Positions 6,973 through 16,259 are shown, counted from the first letter of the stretch. The stretch is DNA of 64,000 nt from Desulfosporosinus shakirovi (GCF_020595055.1 NZ_JAJDOO010000010.1:1-64000); one strand, 5' to 3'. The notes: generated from the letters alone by a model not told the origin. Made by a program: numbers and translations.

Positions 6973-8142
6973 CTACACAGGCCTCTTGGTCAAAAGGATT
7001 CCTGAGGCCAGGGCTGTAAAAGGAGCCACTGCCACAAGTCCGAAACTTCCCACAATCGTGTGCATAATCTCCATGGAGACATACTTTAAATTAAAGATAT
7101 CCACAACCGGCGTTCCTTGAGCCATAAAAAACATCAGCAAGGAAATATACCCTCCCGTGTAGGCGAACAATAAGGTGGTGGTCATGGTTCCCACCACGGT
7201 CCGGCCTACGTTCAGTCCGGAAAGTATGGCTTCTGCCCTGGTGATATCCGGTTTATTTTCCACCACCTCATGAACCGCAGCGGCAATGTCCATAGCCAGA
7301 TCCATTACCGCTCCTGCTGAAGCGATAAAAACGACGGCAATCAAGATCTGGGTCAAATTTAAATGAGCGTATCCCGCATAGAGCAGACTTTCAGAATAAG
7401 GCAGCACTGCACCATGAATTTTAAAACTGTGGCCAAAAATGATGGCCAAAATAGTGGTGAGTAAGGTTCCTGAAAGAGAACCCAAAACCGCTGCCATAGA
7501 TTGACGGTTCAGCCCCCCAACCATGAAAATAATGATGGAAGTAGCTGTCACTACAAAATACAAGGAAATAATGATAGGATTCCACCCTTTTAGAAGCAAG
7601 GGGATCAGTAGTTTCCAAATCATTAAGACCGTCATTAAAAAAGATAACAGGGCCTTTGCTCCCGTCCAACGGGCAAAGAGAATTAAGAAGACGGCAAAAA
7701 TTCCGATGAGAATGCTCTCTAAATTAATGCGGTAATGATCAATCATTGTGACATTTCTAATGTTTTGGTCTGTATAGTCAATGACTGCCAGGGCTTTGTC
7801 TCCTTCAACGAAGGATTTATCCATTTCCAATCTGCCCATGAACCGATTGTGGGCAAAGGTTTGCTGCCCTTTAAAAGAACCATCCAGAATTTCTACTTTA
7901 CAAACTTGCTCCCCTTCGAAGACAAAACTTACCGTCTTCGAAACATTATCGTTATTAACCTCCAGTACTTTAACTACTGCTCGCATACTATCCGGATAGG
8001 TATTCTCTTGAAATCCAGTGGGCAGGAGAAGCAAAATAACTACAAAGATTAGGACAATAAGGTTAAAAACAAGTTCTCTCAACGGTATTTTTTTTAGATA
8101 AACAGCTTTCTTCTCTAAAATCTCAAGAAGTATTCTCTGCAA
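6973..8142 (-). CDS. YibE/F family integral membrane protein
   Basis: The protein starts with a membrane anchor (LVFNLIVLIFVVILLLLPTGF), then an extracytoplasmic domain of about 100 residues, then seven or more helices ending FTALASGILL. This is the YibE/F architecture. The segment DITRAEAILSGLNVGRTVVGTM is the conserved cytoplasmic loop. YibE/F function is unknown; an exporter role has been suggested for relatives. The best start is the TTG at 8142, 7 nt after GGGAGGG (389 residues). A TTG at 8160 precedes that site and is less likely. It follows the phosphatase gene after a strong hairpin. Confidence 0.82.
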   Translation of the reverse strand: MQRILLEILEKKAVYLKKIPLRELVFNLIVLIFVVILLLLPTGFQENTYPDSMRAVVKVLEVNNDNVSKTVSFVFEGEQVCKVEILDGSFKGQQTFAHNRFMGRLEMDKSFVEGDKALAVIDYTDQNIRNVTMIDHYRINLESILIGIFAVFLILFARWTGAKALLSFLMTVLMIWKLLIPLLLKGWNPIIISLYFVVTATSIIIFMVGGLNRQSMAAVLGSLSGTLLTTILAIIFGHSFKIHGAVLPYSESLLYAGYAHLNLTQILIAVVFIASAGAVMDLAMDIAAAVHEVVENKPDITRAEAILSGLNVGRTVVGTMTTTLLFAYTGGYISLLMFFMAQGTPVVDIFNLKYVSMEIMHTIVGSFGLVAVAPFTALASGILLTKRPV

Positions 8143-8165
8143 AGCATTCCCTCCCGGCAATTACC

Positions 8166-8212
8166 AAGGTATCAGCCCTGAGGGGTTTTGACCCCCTCAG
8201 GACTGATACCTT
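8166..8212 (-). terminator. Hairpin downstream of the alkaline phosphatase gene
   Basis: AAGGTATCAG (8166-8175) and CCTGAGGGG (8177-8185) pair with CCCCTCAGG (8193-8201) and CTGATACCTT (8203-8212), leaving one mismatch and a short loop. It lies 43 nt past the phosphatase stop on the minus strand. There is no long T-run, so efficiency is uncertain. Confidence 0.65.
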
Positions 8213-8254
8213 ATTTAAACAGCTGATTTATGGATTTGACTTCTTTACAGGCGT

Positions 8255-9742
8255 TTACTTCCCCCGTGCACTTTTGGTAATCGCAGACAGTTTGTTGTAA
8301 ATCTTGGTATTATCATAGTACCCGCCAAACATCTCTGAACCGGTACCTACAGCATAAACGGGTACGGGTACACCTGTATGGGAATAGGAGGAGAAGCTTA
8401 GCCCGGCTTTATTATTGATGATATGAGAGAGCGTCACCGATAAGGGGTTATACGTCCCATAAAGAACATTTTCCTGATCATTTGAAGGCTTTGTCTCTGA
8501 TGACATAAACTTGGTAAAAGCATTGTTCAGCAAGGAAGATTCGTAAGAAGTCAGAGTGGCTGTATCTAAGCCATAGGCCCCTTTAATCTTATCGCTTAAA
8601 TCTTCCAGCTTTGGAGTAGCAGGATTAGTTTCTTTGTACTGTTTACTAATTTTGTCAAATTCCTGATAAGACATGGTTACCGGCTGAAGCTTCTCGAAAT
8701 GGGTACTGTAGCCTGTCAGAGAATACCCAATGGTCATACCGCCGCACTCGTGGTCAGCCGTGACAAGAATCAACGTATCCTTAGGATGGGCATTGTAGAA
8801 ATCAAAAGCAACTTTCACAGAATCATCAAAGGCGACGGTATCATAGATGGAAGCTGTGGCATCGTTGGCATGGTTGGCCCAGTCGATTTTCCCCCCTTCC
8901 ACCATCATAAAGAAGCCTTTTTTATTGTCTAATACTTCAATTCCCTTTTTGACATAATCAGCTAGGGCCAGTTCATCTGCCTCGCGGTCGATTTCATAGT
9001 CTAAAGCTGTCTCATAATTGTCTGGATCAATGGCCACGACTTTGCCTGAACGGTTATTTAAAGCCTGGATTTCTTCGTTAGTATTGGCTATGGTATAGCC
9101 TGCTTTCTCAACAATCTCGTATATAGGTTGATCCGTTCCTTTAGGCCCGGTTTTTTGATCAAAATCCCCGCCGCCAAAATAATCAAAGCCACTGGCTGCC
9201 AGTTGTTTTCCAATTTCATAGGCATCATTTCTATTGGCCACCTTAGCATAGTAAGCCGCCGGAGTAGCGTGGGTGATGGGAACGCTGGTTACAATGCCAA
9301 TCTTATAGCCTTTGGCCTTCAAATCTTCCGTGATGGGGGTGTAAGTCTTGGTTTTACTCTCATCCATATTTATGACGCCGGACAAAGTTTTCTGACCTGA
9401 AGCGAGAGAAGTAGCTGTTGAAGCAGAATCGGGAATAAAGGAAGAAGAATCCTGAGTCATAAGGGCCCCGTGAACAGGATACTTAGTGAAGCTCAATTGC
9501 TCAGGAGCGAGCTTTCCGGGCAAAGATTTTTCACCCAGATACATTTCAGCGCTGCTGACTTGGGCATAGCTCATGCCATCTCCAATAAACATAAAAACAT
9601 ATTTTGGATTTTTTCCTTGATAAACCTCCTCTTTCGCCGACTTTGCTATTCCCAGGTTCGGCTGGGCCGCCAAAAGGGATATAAGTACTGTACCAATAAG
9701 GACTATAGACGCGATACCTTTGGAATGGTTTCTTTTGAACAT
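8255..9742 (-). CDS. phoA: Secreted alkaline phosphatase (PhoA family)
   Basis: The 495-residue protein begins with a signal peptide (basic MFKRNHSKG, then a hydrophobic stretch to about residue 26). Catalytic signatures follow: FMFIGDGMS with the metal Asp near 55, then PDSASTATS with the nucleophile Ser near 106. Later come VEGGKIDWANHAND (metal His/Asp), TADHECGG (metal Asp-His) and SHTGVPVPVYA near the C-terminus. It hydrolyses phosphate monoesters outside the membrane. GGAGGTG lies upstream of the ATG. No Pho box could be established by eye. Length and motif order are full and normal. Confidence 0.93.
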   Translation of the reverse strand: MFKRNHSKGIASIVLIGTVLISLLAAQPNLGIAKSAKEEVYQGKNPKYVFMFIGDGMSYAQVSSAEMYLGEKSLPGKLAPEQLSFTKYPVHGALMTQDSSSFIPDSASTATSLASGQKTLSGVINMDESKTKTYTPITEDLKAKGYKIGIVTSVPITHATPAAYYAKVANRNDAYEIGKQLAASGFDYFGGGDFDQKTGPKGTDQPIYEIVEKAGYTIANTNEEIQALNNRSGKVVAIDPDNYETALDYEIDREADELALADYVKKGIEVLDNKKGFFMMVEGGKIDWANHANDATASIYDTVAFDDSVKVAFDFYNAHPKDTLILVTADHECGGMTIGYSLTGYSTHFEKLQPVTMSYQEFDKISKQYKETNPATPKLEDLSDKIKGAYGLDTATLTSYESSLLNNAFTKFMSSETKPSNDQENVLYGTYNPLSVTLSHIINNKAGLSFSSYSHTGVPVPVYAVGTGSEMFGGYYDNTKIYNKLSAITKSARGK

Positions 9743-9996
9743 TCCTATTTTACACCTCCGAAAATTTTTCTTAATTGTACAACACTAGTATTAAGCGCCA
9801 ATTACGTTTTTGTAAGCTTACTGTTATTTTTTTCTATTTTAGCCAAAAAGAAAATGCGCCGGTCTGGAGAATCTCTATCCTCTCCCCAACGCATTAATTT
9901 CATTCAATTTTCCAAGGAACAAATCCCGTTGTTTGCCGTCCCTAAGCTTTCGCCAACCCTTTCATTCATTTCCCTTGGTCATTTCCTTTAACAGGC

Positions 9997-10593
9997 TCAT
10001 GCTTTCCTTCCCGATAAGCAATAACCCTGAGAGGCATCCTCCAAGATGATCTCTGCAAACCCCGCCTCGGCAAAGATGGACTTCATCTCCTTCTCCTCCG
10101 GCAACAGACAGTTTTGGACTGCACCACCCAGAGACACGTGAAGATTATTAATATACTCTCTGCTGTGGGGATGCATAACAGTAACCCGCCCTCCGGGCCT
10201 CAGAACCCGGGCCATTTCCTGGGCTGCCCGCCTCAGATCATCAAAGTGGGGAAAGGCAGAGTTGCACACTACTTCATCGACTGCCTGAGCTGCTAAGGGA
10301 ATCTCTTCAGCGGCTCCCTCTAAGAACTCTAAGTTAGGGTACTGATATTTCTTTCCGGCTTCCGCCAGCATCCGGGGAGAAAAATCTAGCCCCATCACTT
10401 TTCCGGTTGAACCCACGGCTTCGATCAACAGGGGAATCAGCACTCCCGTGCCTGTCCCCAAATCCAGCACCTTGCATCCCGGAGGCAAGGCCAGCTCTTC
10501 CACCATATTTTTCAGCCGGATTATTACCTCATCTTCCATTAGAGTATCCCACTTGGCAGCCTTCTCATCAAAATAGGCTTTTTTATGACTCAT
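9997..10593 (-). CDS. Class I SAM-dependent methyltransferase (UbiE/MenG-like)
   Basis: The 198-residue protein starts MSHKKAYFDEKAAKWD and has motif I as VLDLGTGTGVL, acidic motif II around VMGLDFSPRML, and VDEVVCNSAFPHFDD followed by RVLRPGGRVTVMHP. This is a Rossmann-fold methyltransferase acting on a small molecule. It lies about 95 nt downstream of the metal-chelate binding protein on the same strand and is probably co-transcribed with it. Such pairs are seen beside corrinoid or metallophore uptake genes, but the substrate is unknown. Confidence 0.85.
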   Translation of the reverse strand: MSHKKAYFDEKAAKWDTLMEDEVIIRLKNMVEELALPPGCKVLDLGTGTGVLIPLLIEAVGSTGKVMGLDFSPRMLAEAGKKYQYPNLEFLEGAAEEIPLAAQAVDEVVCNSAFPHFDDLRRAAQEMARVLRPGGRVTVMHPHSREYINNLHVSLGGAVQNCLLPEEKEMKSIFAEAGFAEIILEDASQGYCLSGRKA

Positions 10594-10687
10594 CCCGCTC
10601 TCTCCTTTTGTCCTTTTAATCCTTTAATAGTTAAACCGCGATCTCTTGCCTAACATCATTTTTTGACCTGAGCAGATTTAACTTCTC

Positions 10688-11848
10688 TTAGGGTTGAGTT
10701 AAATCGAGTTTTTTAAAGCCGCCATAATCCTTAGCCATCTCTTCATAAACAGGTTTTCCTAAGAGAAAGGTATAGATTTCCTCACTCTTTTCAACGGGAT
10801 CGATATCCTGAAATTTTTCCGGAAAAATTACCTTGCCCGCATAATAAGCATCTGCCAAGGCTGTATCGATATTCGTAGTATAAAAATTATAGGGAATCTG
10901 ACCGTAAACCCGCCCATTCTTGACGGCCCGCAGAGACTGATAAAAGGACGGGTTTTTCTGAGCGTCGGCAAGCACCTTACTGTAACCGCCTTCATCAATA
11001 AAGAGAATATCCGGGTCCCAGCTCACCAGCTTCTCTCGTTCAATCATTAAACTACCGCTTTTTCCCGTTTCATCGACGACATTCCGGGCTCCAATGTTCA
11101 TAAACGGAGGATACTTGGCCTGAGTACTTTCAATGCCCTGAGTTCCTTTCACTCCTAACCCACCTACATAGACCTTGGGCTTATCAGCGTCTGCTATACC
11201 CTTAGTGCGTTCTGCCAGATCCAGCTGACTCTTCTTAACATAGTTAATGACTTCTGCAGTCCGTTGTTGTGATCCGATAACCTTGCCGACCAGATCCAAG
11301 GACTGGTAGATTTCTTCCTCATTAAAGGTTGCCAATGGCCCATAACTCAAAACCACGACAGGAATCCCAGTCTTGTTCTGAAGATTATCTGCCTTAGCTC
11401 TGTCCACCAGATAGGCGATAAATATGACATCCGGCTTGACGCTCAGCAGGACTTCTTCATCGGGCACCGTATCTATTCCTCCCTGCCCAATGGTGGGCAA
11501 GGACTTTAGTTTCGGATAAGCAAACATATAAGGCCTGCCTGTGGGGACTTTCTTTTCCATATCCTCGATCCCAACCACTCGGTCGGTTCCCTCCGCGTAA
11601 GCAACCAGCCTTAAGGCCCCCGGCCCGACTGCCACAATTCGTTGAGCCGGAATTTTCAAATTCACCTCACGCCCCACCAGATCAGTCACGGTTTGCATTT
11701 CTGAATTGACTGTTCCCTGTGCCCTTACTGCGGGCTGATCTGTCTCCGCCTTATTGCTGCCCGGCCCTGCTGAGCAGCCCAACAAGGTCATACCGACCAG
11801 CAGTAAACATAGCAACCATGGGCAATTTTCCCTGATCTTTTTATTCAT
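10688..11848 (-). CDS. ABC transporter substrate-binding lipoprotein, iron-siderophore/corrinoid type
   Basis: The start at 11848 is preceded by AGGAAGGAG at ideal spacing; an ATG at 11869 overlaps that site. The 386-residue protein has a lipoprotein signal ending LLGC. A periplasmic-binding (FecB/BtuF/HmuT, PF01497) domain follows: TVTDLVGREVNLKIPAQRIVAVGPGALRL, VKPDVIFIAY, then a long helix, then WDPDILFIDEGGY. It would capture a chelated metal or corrinoid at the outer face of the membrane. No permease or ATPase is adjacent, so it is an orphan here and must share a transporter encoded elsewhere. A methyltransferase gene follows it. Confidence 0.85.
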   Translation of the reverse strand: MNKKIRENCPWLLCLLLVGMTLLGCSAGPGSNKAETDQPAVRAQGTVNSEMQTVTDLVGREVNLKIPAQRIVAVGPGALRLVAYAEGTDRVVGIEDMEKKVPTGRPYMFAYPKLKSLPTIGQGGIDTVPDEEVLLSVKPDVIFIAYLVDRAKADNLQNKTGIPVVVLSYGPLATFNEEEIYQSLDLVGKVIGSQQRTAEVINYVKKSQLDLAERTKGIADADKPKVYVGGLGVKGTQGIESTQAKYPPFMNIGARNVVDETGKSGSLMIEREKLVSWDPDILFIDEGGYSKVLADAQKNPSFYQSLRAVKNGRVYGQIPYNFYTTNIDTALADAYYAGKVIFPEKFQDIDPVEKSEEIYTFLLGKPVYEEMAKDYGGFKKLDLTQP

Positions 11849-11952
11849 TTTGTAAATCTCCTTCCTCATTTATCTGAACCTAAATTCTTCATGTCATTAT
11901 GTATACCATCTGCTTAGATATAGGCATCACCTCAATTCCTGGAATACATAAA

Positions 11953-12007
11953 AAGACCATAGAAATCACAGGCGCGCCTTATGCCGCCTTATGACCTCCA
12001 TGGTCTT
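11953..12007. repeat. CCATGG-type hairpin in the spacer before cooT
   Basis: AAGACCAT at 11953-11960 pairs with ATGGTCTT at 12000-12007, and the loop contains GGCGCGCC. It matches the arms of the hairpin at 2615-2660. The 420-nt gap 11849-12267 contains this, an imperfect palindrome at about 12098-12145 and the hairpin at 12182-12243; no gene is visible. Confidence 0.55.
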
Positions 12008-12181
12008 AAATGCACTAATTAAATTCCTTTAAGCATTCGACATTAGCCCTGAAACCCCTGCTCATTTTGGAAAATATTTCTTAAGGGGCCCTTAAAGACT
12101 AAATAATTACTCAAGAATCCAACCATCCTTGAGAAGGAATTATTCACTTTGTGTGGAATAGAATAATCATAAATATACAAT

Positions 12182-12243
12182 AAAAAGGGCCATGGAGGTC
12201 TTGACTTGACATTAGGTCGAGTTAGATTTGCCATGGCCTTTTT
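12182..12243 (+). terminator. Terminator-like hairpin directly upstream of cooT
   Basis: AAAAAGGGCCATGG (12182-12195) pairs with CCATGGCC plus TTTTT (12231-12243), with a partly paired loop. The T-run ends only about 8 nt before the cooT ribosome-binding site. No plus-strand gene lies upstream to need a terminator. It may be an attenuator in the cooT leader, or, being symmetrical, a terminator for leftward transcription. Confidence 0.6.
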
Positions 12244-12267
12244 GAATATCGAGGGAGGATGATTGTA

Positions 12268-12459
12268 ATGTGTGAGTCTAACGTCTATCTCCAAGATGGT
12301 GAAAACGAAGTCCTGATCATGGAGTCTGTCGATACCCTTGAACCCTGTGAGAACGGGGTGAATCTAATGGACATACTTGGCAGACAGATGTTTGTTCCTG
12401 CCAGAATCAGAGCTATGACTTTGCTCAACCACAGAATTATTGTTGAAAAATTACCTTAG
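12268..12459 (+). CDS. cooT: CooT family nickel-binding protein (paralogue 1)
   Basis: The 63-residue protein begins MCESNVYLQDGENEVLIMES and ends TLLNHRIIVEKLP, the compact CooT form. In Rhodospirillum rubrum CooT binds Ni(II) through the N-terminal Cys (MC) and takes part in maturation of carbon monoxide dehydrogenase. Here Cys2 is present and a second Cys appears in EPCENG. The start at 12268 is set by GAGGGAGG at proper spacing; an ATG at 12259 touches that site. A terminator-like hairpin lies just upstream. No CO dehydrogenase gene is in the window. A second paralogue is at 20878. Confidence 0.85.
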   Translation: MCESNVYLQDGENEVLIMESVDTLEPCENGVNLMDILGRQMFVPARIRAMTLLNHRIIVEKLP

Positions 12460-12641
12460 AAGTCTCTCTTTCCGGACGAACACGACAGTTCCTCTAGCTC
12501 ATCTTCAATATCCATAAGCTGCACAATCCACCGAGAGCGTTGTTCTCTTTCCGACATGAATCTCCCTAAAATCTCGCCTTTTTTGTCATGCAACGATTGT
12601 CTGCGATCTTCTGTCTCCTGCATTCTGGTTCTTTGTTTCAT
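12456..12641 (-). CDS. Small charged coiled-coil protein, unknown
   Basis: This 61-codon frame has a strong GGAGG 8 nt before its ATG, which supports it as real. The product MKQRTRMQETEDRRQSLHDK continues as one long charged helix (LMDIEDELEELS) and ends CSSGKRDF. There is no hydrophobic segment. It converges with cooT, and their 3' ends overlap by 4 nt. I recognise no family; the helical register suggests a coiled coil. Confidence 0.5.
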   Translation of the reverse strand: MKQRTRMQETEDRRQSLHDKKGEILGRFMSEREQRSRWIVQLMDIEDELEELSCSSGKRDF

Positions 12642-12815
12642 GGCCTAACCCTCCTGTTTATTAAAATTTCAAATAAATTAGGTTAAAAGAACCATGGGGC
12701 TGACTACCTCTCAATGCCAGACATCCATGTCTTAATATTTTTACTATTTTGTAATATTATTATTCTACAAAAAATTCAAAATACCTTCTTTATTCTACTA
12801 TTTTTTAATAAAGAG

Positions 12816-13523
12816 TTATTTTTTGGCACAAATAGCGAACATTGGAGTTGGATGGTACAAGATTTGTTCCAGTTCATTGAAAACCAAGGAACTAATATTT
12901 TCCTCAACTTCGATTTCTTGAAAACCGCAGCGCCGAAATGCACCATGATCCCATAGTGGCCGCCTTTCATGGGATAACGGCATTTTCCGAGCAATTGCGT
13001 CACTTACTGGCTGCTTGGAGATGATTTTGTCTTGATAACCTTTTTTGATAGCAAGGCGCCGATACTTATCACATTGTCGTTTCAATTCCGGATTGTTAAG
13101 GCCTAGGTACCAATTAGAGTCAAACACCAATACCTTACCGGCGGGTTTTAAAAGTCTAAACCATTCCTGATACACTTCCTTCGGGTGAAGGGAAAGTCCC
13201 ATGGCATTTCTGGAGACAATCACATCAACACTTTCATTGGGCAGATCAATAGCATGAGCCTCAGCTTTCAAAAAGCGTATGTTCTTTCCTGATGCCTCAA
13301 CGTTTTTCCGAGCTTGTTCCAACCTATCTGGATGGGGATCTATTGCTGTAACTGAATAATCCAGCCCGGCTAATAATATTGCTAAAAAGCCATCTCCAGT
13401 TCCGACATCTAACACCTGAAGGTTTCCCCCTCGCCCAACATATTTAATCAACAATGACTCCCAAGCTTCTTTTTTAGGGCAAGTTAAATCAGCCAACTTC
13501 AAAACCTCGCAGGAATAAGGCAC
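12816..13523 (-). CDS. Class I SAM-dependent methyltransferase, start uncertain
   Basis: Motif I is VLDVGTGDGFLAILLAG, followed by VTAIDPHPDRLEQARKN, then VDVIVSRNAMGLSLHPK and WFRLLKPAGKVLVFDSNWYL. The C-terminal part (LWDHGAFRRCGFQEIEVEE) is also typical of this methyltransferase subgroup, which often sits beside metal-chelate ABC genes. Related proteins carry about 20 more N-terminal residues (a W-x-Y segment). Here the frame opens with a GTG at 13523 inside the end of nrdG and without a clear ribosome-binding site. The gene may have lost its true 5' end in a deletion. The enzyme core looks intact. Confidence 0.7.
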   Translation of the reverse strand: MPYSCEVLKLADLTCPKKEAWESLLIKYVGRGGNLQVLDVGTGDGFLAILLAGLDYSVTAIDPHPDRLEQARKNVEASGKNIRFLKAEAHAIDLPNESVDVIVSRNAMGLSLHPKEVYQEWFRLLKPAGKVLVFDSNWYLGLNNPELKRQCDKYRRLAIKKGYQDKIISKQPVSDAIARKMPLSHERRPLWDHGAFRRCGFQEIEVEENISSLVFNELEQILYHPTPMFAICAKK

Positions 13524-14172
13524 AATTTATGTTATTGTACATAATCAAATTTTTTAAATCCTGTTTTTTCTTAGATGCTTTTTGAACCCCTGTGTCCTTA
13601 CAGTTCTGAACGACATAATTTGAAGTGATCTCAAATCCTAATATAATGCTGGGTATATCATCTGCTTCTAGATTAGGACAAAGTGTGGTTCTAAACTCAT
13701 GAGCAAGCCCGCTATTTTTAATAATTTCCACACTTTCTCGAATTGACGATAGCTCTAACCCACCCATCCCAGTAATTTCTTCATATTTATTGAGAGGGGC
13801 TTTTAAATCCATAGCAATAAAATCCAGCAGTTCATCGGCGATCAAGGTTCTCAAACTATCCGGATTAGTTCCGTTGGTATCCAGCTTTACAAGGAGCTTC
13901 ATGGCTTTTAATTCTTCGATAAAAACTTTAAGGTTCCTTTGCAGCGTCGGCTCTCCTCCGCTAATAACTACTGCATCAATCATTCCTTTTCTTTTAGAAA
14001 GCCACTGGAAGATTTCTTCAGGCAAAATACCCCTGAAATCTTCCTTAGCTTCTATAAGACCGGCATTGTGGCAATAACTACATCTTAGATTACAACCCTG
14101 GGTAAAAACTACAGATGCTATCTTGCCGGGATAGTCGACAAATGATGTCTTCATAAATCCTGCAATCTTCAT
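13489..14172 (-). CDS. nrdG: Anaerobic ribonucleotide reductase activating protein (radical SAM), unusual C-terminus
   Basis: The start is the ATG at 14172, which overlaps the nrdD stop as TGATG, so the two are translationally coupled. The cluster motif CNLRCSYC (Cys27, 31, 34) binds the [4Fe-4S] that cleaves SAM; it is followed by VVISGGEPTLQ and LDTNGTNPDSL. The protein generates the glycyl radical on NrdD. After about residue 180 (EADDIPSI) the sequence departs from what I expect of the family, and it ends in a Lys/Asn-rich tail and LFLRGFEVG. It runs into the methyltransferase frame. A deletion may have replaced the last 30-50 residues. Confidence 0.8.
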   Translation of the reverse strand: MKIAGFMKTSFVDYPGKIASVVFTQGCNLRCSYCHNAGLIEAKEDFRGILPEEIFQWLSKRKGMIDAVVISGGEPTLQRNLKVFIEELKAMKLLVKLDTNGTNPDSLRTLIADELLDFIAMDLKAPLNKYEEITGMGGLELSSIRESVEIIKNSGLAHEFRTTLCPNLEADDIPSIILGFEITSNYVVQNCKDTGVQKASKKKQDLKNLIMYNNINCALFLRGFEVG

Positions 14173-16259
14173 CAAACCGCCTCCCCAATCACGAATTTTT
14201 TCCTCAGATCATATTCTTCCTTTTTGCCAAGATTGTAGTTTTTAACGGGTCTAAGATATCCTGTCACTCTGGACCAAACTTCAGCTTCGGCGCCACATTC
14301 AGGACAATTAAAATGCTCTCCGCTGATGTAGCCGTGAGAATCACAGATACTGAAGGTGGGAGTAATGGAGATATAGGGAATCTTATGCTTGTTGAAGATC
14401 TTTTGGATGAGCCGCTTGCAGACCTCTGTATCCTCAAGGGCATCTCCTAAATAGAGGTGCTGAACCGTCCCCCCGGTATAAAGGGATTGGAGCTCATCCT
14501 GTAGCTCTAAAACCTCAAAAATATCTTCCGTATAACCTACGGGCAGTTGGGTTGAGTTTGAATAGTAAGGAACTTGCTCACCTGCCGTAATGATTGAGTC
14601 GTACTTTTTAGTATCCAGCATGGCCAGCCGATAAGAGGTTCCCTCGGCAGGGGTAGCTTCTAAATTATAGACATTGCCCGTCTCCTGCTGAAACTTAATC
14701 AGCAGTTCTCTCAAGTAGTTCATAACACTAACCGAAAACTCTCGTCCTTCATTAGTTTCTATTCCTTTTCCCATGAAATTAAGTAAGGCCTCATTCATAC
14801 CAACGATACCGATGGTACTGAAATGATTATGCCAATATTGTCCGGTTCTCTCCTTGGCATGTCTCAGGTAATAGCATGAATAAGGGTACAGTCCTTTATC
14901 CGATTGCTGTTCGATCACTTTTCGTTTGATCTCCAAAGCCGTGCGCCCGATTTCTGCCATACGTTTCAAGCGTTCCATAAACTCCTCTTTTGTCTTGGCT
15001 AGATAGGCTAATCTGGGCAGGTTAATTGTAAATACACCTATGGAGCCTGTGAGAGGGTTGCTTCCGAACAAGCCTCCGCCTCTTTTTCTGAGTTCCCCCG
15101 TATCCAACCTTAGCCTGCAGCACATGGATACAGCATCTTCCGGGGACAAGTCCGAGTTTACATAATTGGCAAAATAGGGAATGCCATACTTACAGGTAAT
15201 TTTCATGAAAGCATCTGCCACAGGGCTGTTCCACTCAAAGTCATTGGTAATATTAAGGGTTGGAATCGGGAAGGTGAACACTCTCCCCTTAGAGTCTCCT
15301 TCCAACATCACTTCACAGAAGGCCAGATTGAACATATCCAGTTCCTCCCGGAAATCCCCGTACTTATCCTCCCTATATTGCCCGCCGATTATGACATGTT
15401 CATCCTTCAAGGTGGAGGGCACCCGAATATCAAAGGTCAGGTTAGAAAAAGGGCATTGAAATCCTACCCGTGTGGGCACATTGATGTTAAAGACAAATTC
15501 TTGCAAACACTGTTTGACTTGGGCCAAGGTCAATTGATCCTCTCGTATAAAGGGGGCACAAAAGGTATCAAAGCTTGACCATGCCTGAGCTCCCGCGGTT
15601 TCCCCCTGGGTTGTGAAGGTAGAGTTAACGATTTGCCCCAGGAAAGACCTTAAATGTTTGGCAGGGCCGCTTTCTACCTTGCCCGGCACTCCTCCGAATC
15701 CATCCATAAGGAGTTGACGCAAGTCCCAGCCGGCACAATAGGGCCCGAAAAACCCCAGGTCATGGATATGGCAATCTCCACTTTCATGAGCTTCTCGAAC
15801 CTCTTGAGGATAGATCTCATAAAGCCAATACTTTTTGGTGAACACCTCTCGGATATAATTATTGAGTCCATTAATACTTTTTTGAGCATTGGCATTCTCC
15901 TTGATTTTCCAATCCTTATCCCCCAAGTAGTCAGAAAACATACCAATGGTTGCCCCGATCAAAGCATCCATTTCACGGCTGTTTTTCCTTTTCTGACGAT
16001 AAAGAATAAATGCTTTGGCAGTCTTGGCATGACCATTTTCAATGAGGACTTTTTCAACGATATCTTGGATTGATTCTACGTCCGGTTGCTTGTCCTTGTA
16101 ATTTTTTTGCAAGAGTACTACAACCTGCCTGCCTATTTCCTCAGCACGCTCATAATCTGACCCTCCACAAGCAGCAGCGGCTTTAAAAATGGCATGCACT
16201 ATTTTCTCTTGCGTAAAAGCCTCAAGTCTTCCATCTCTTTTAATAATTTCTGATATCAT
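14172..16259 (-). CDS. nrdD: Anaerobic (class III) ribonucleoside-triphosphate reductase
   Basis: The 695-residue enzyme makes dNTPs under anaerobiosis. An N-terminal ATP-cone (MISEIIKRDGRLEAFTQEKI) senses dATP/ATP. The catalytic barrel contains DCHIHDLGFFGPYC and GFQCPFSNLTF. Near the end a zinc site uses Cys639, His642, Cys652 and Cys655 (CPEC), and the glycyl-radical motif RVTGY has Gly667. NrdG follows with overlap. A cobalamin riboswitch and terminator precede the gene, so transcription should fall when B12 is plentiful, as expected if a B12-dependent class II reductase exists elsewhere. Confidence 0.96.
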   Translation of the reverse strand: MISEIIKRDGRLEAFTQEKIVHAIFKAAAACGGSDYERAEEIGRQVVVLLQKNYKDKQPDVESIQDIVEKVLIENGHAKTAKAFILYRQKRKNSREMDALIGATIGMFSDYLGDKDWKIKENANAQKSINGLNNYIREVFTKKYWLYEIYPQEVREAHESGDCHIHDLGFFGPYCAGWDLRQLLMDGFGGVPGKVESGPAKHLRSFLGQIVNSTFTTQGETAGAQAWSSFDTFCAPFIREDQLTLAQVKQCLQEFVFNINVPTRVGFQCPFSNLTFDIRVPSTLKDEHVIIGGQYREDKYGDFREELDMFNLAFCEVMLEGDSKGRVFTFPIPTLNITNDFEWNSPVADAFMKITCKYGIPYFANYVNSDLSPEDAVSMCCRLRLDTGELRKRGGGLFGSNPLTGSIGVFTINLPRLAYLAKTKEEFMERLKRMAEIGRTALEIKRKVIEQQSDKGLYPYSCYYLRHAKERTGQYWHNHFSTIGIVGMNEALLNFMGKGIETNEGREFSVSVMNYLRELLIKFQQETGNVYNLEATPAEGTSYRLAMLDTKKYDSIITAGEQVPYYSNSTQLPVGYTEDIFEVLELQDELQSLYTGGTVQHLYLGDALEDTEVCKRLIQKIFNKHKIPYISITPTFSICDSHGYISGEHFNCPECGAEAEVWSRVTGYLRPVKNYNLGKKEEYDLRKKFVIGEAV

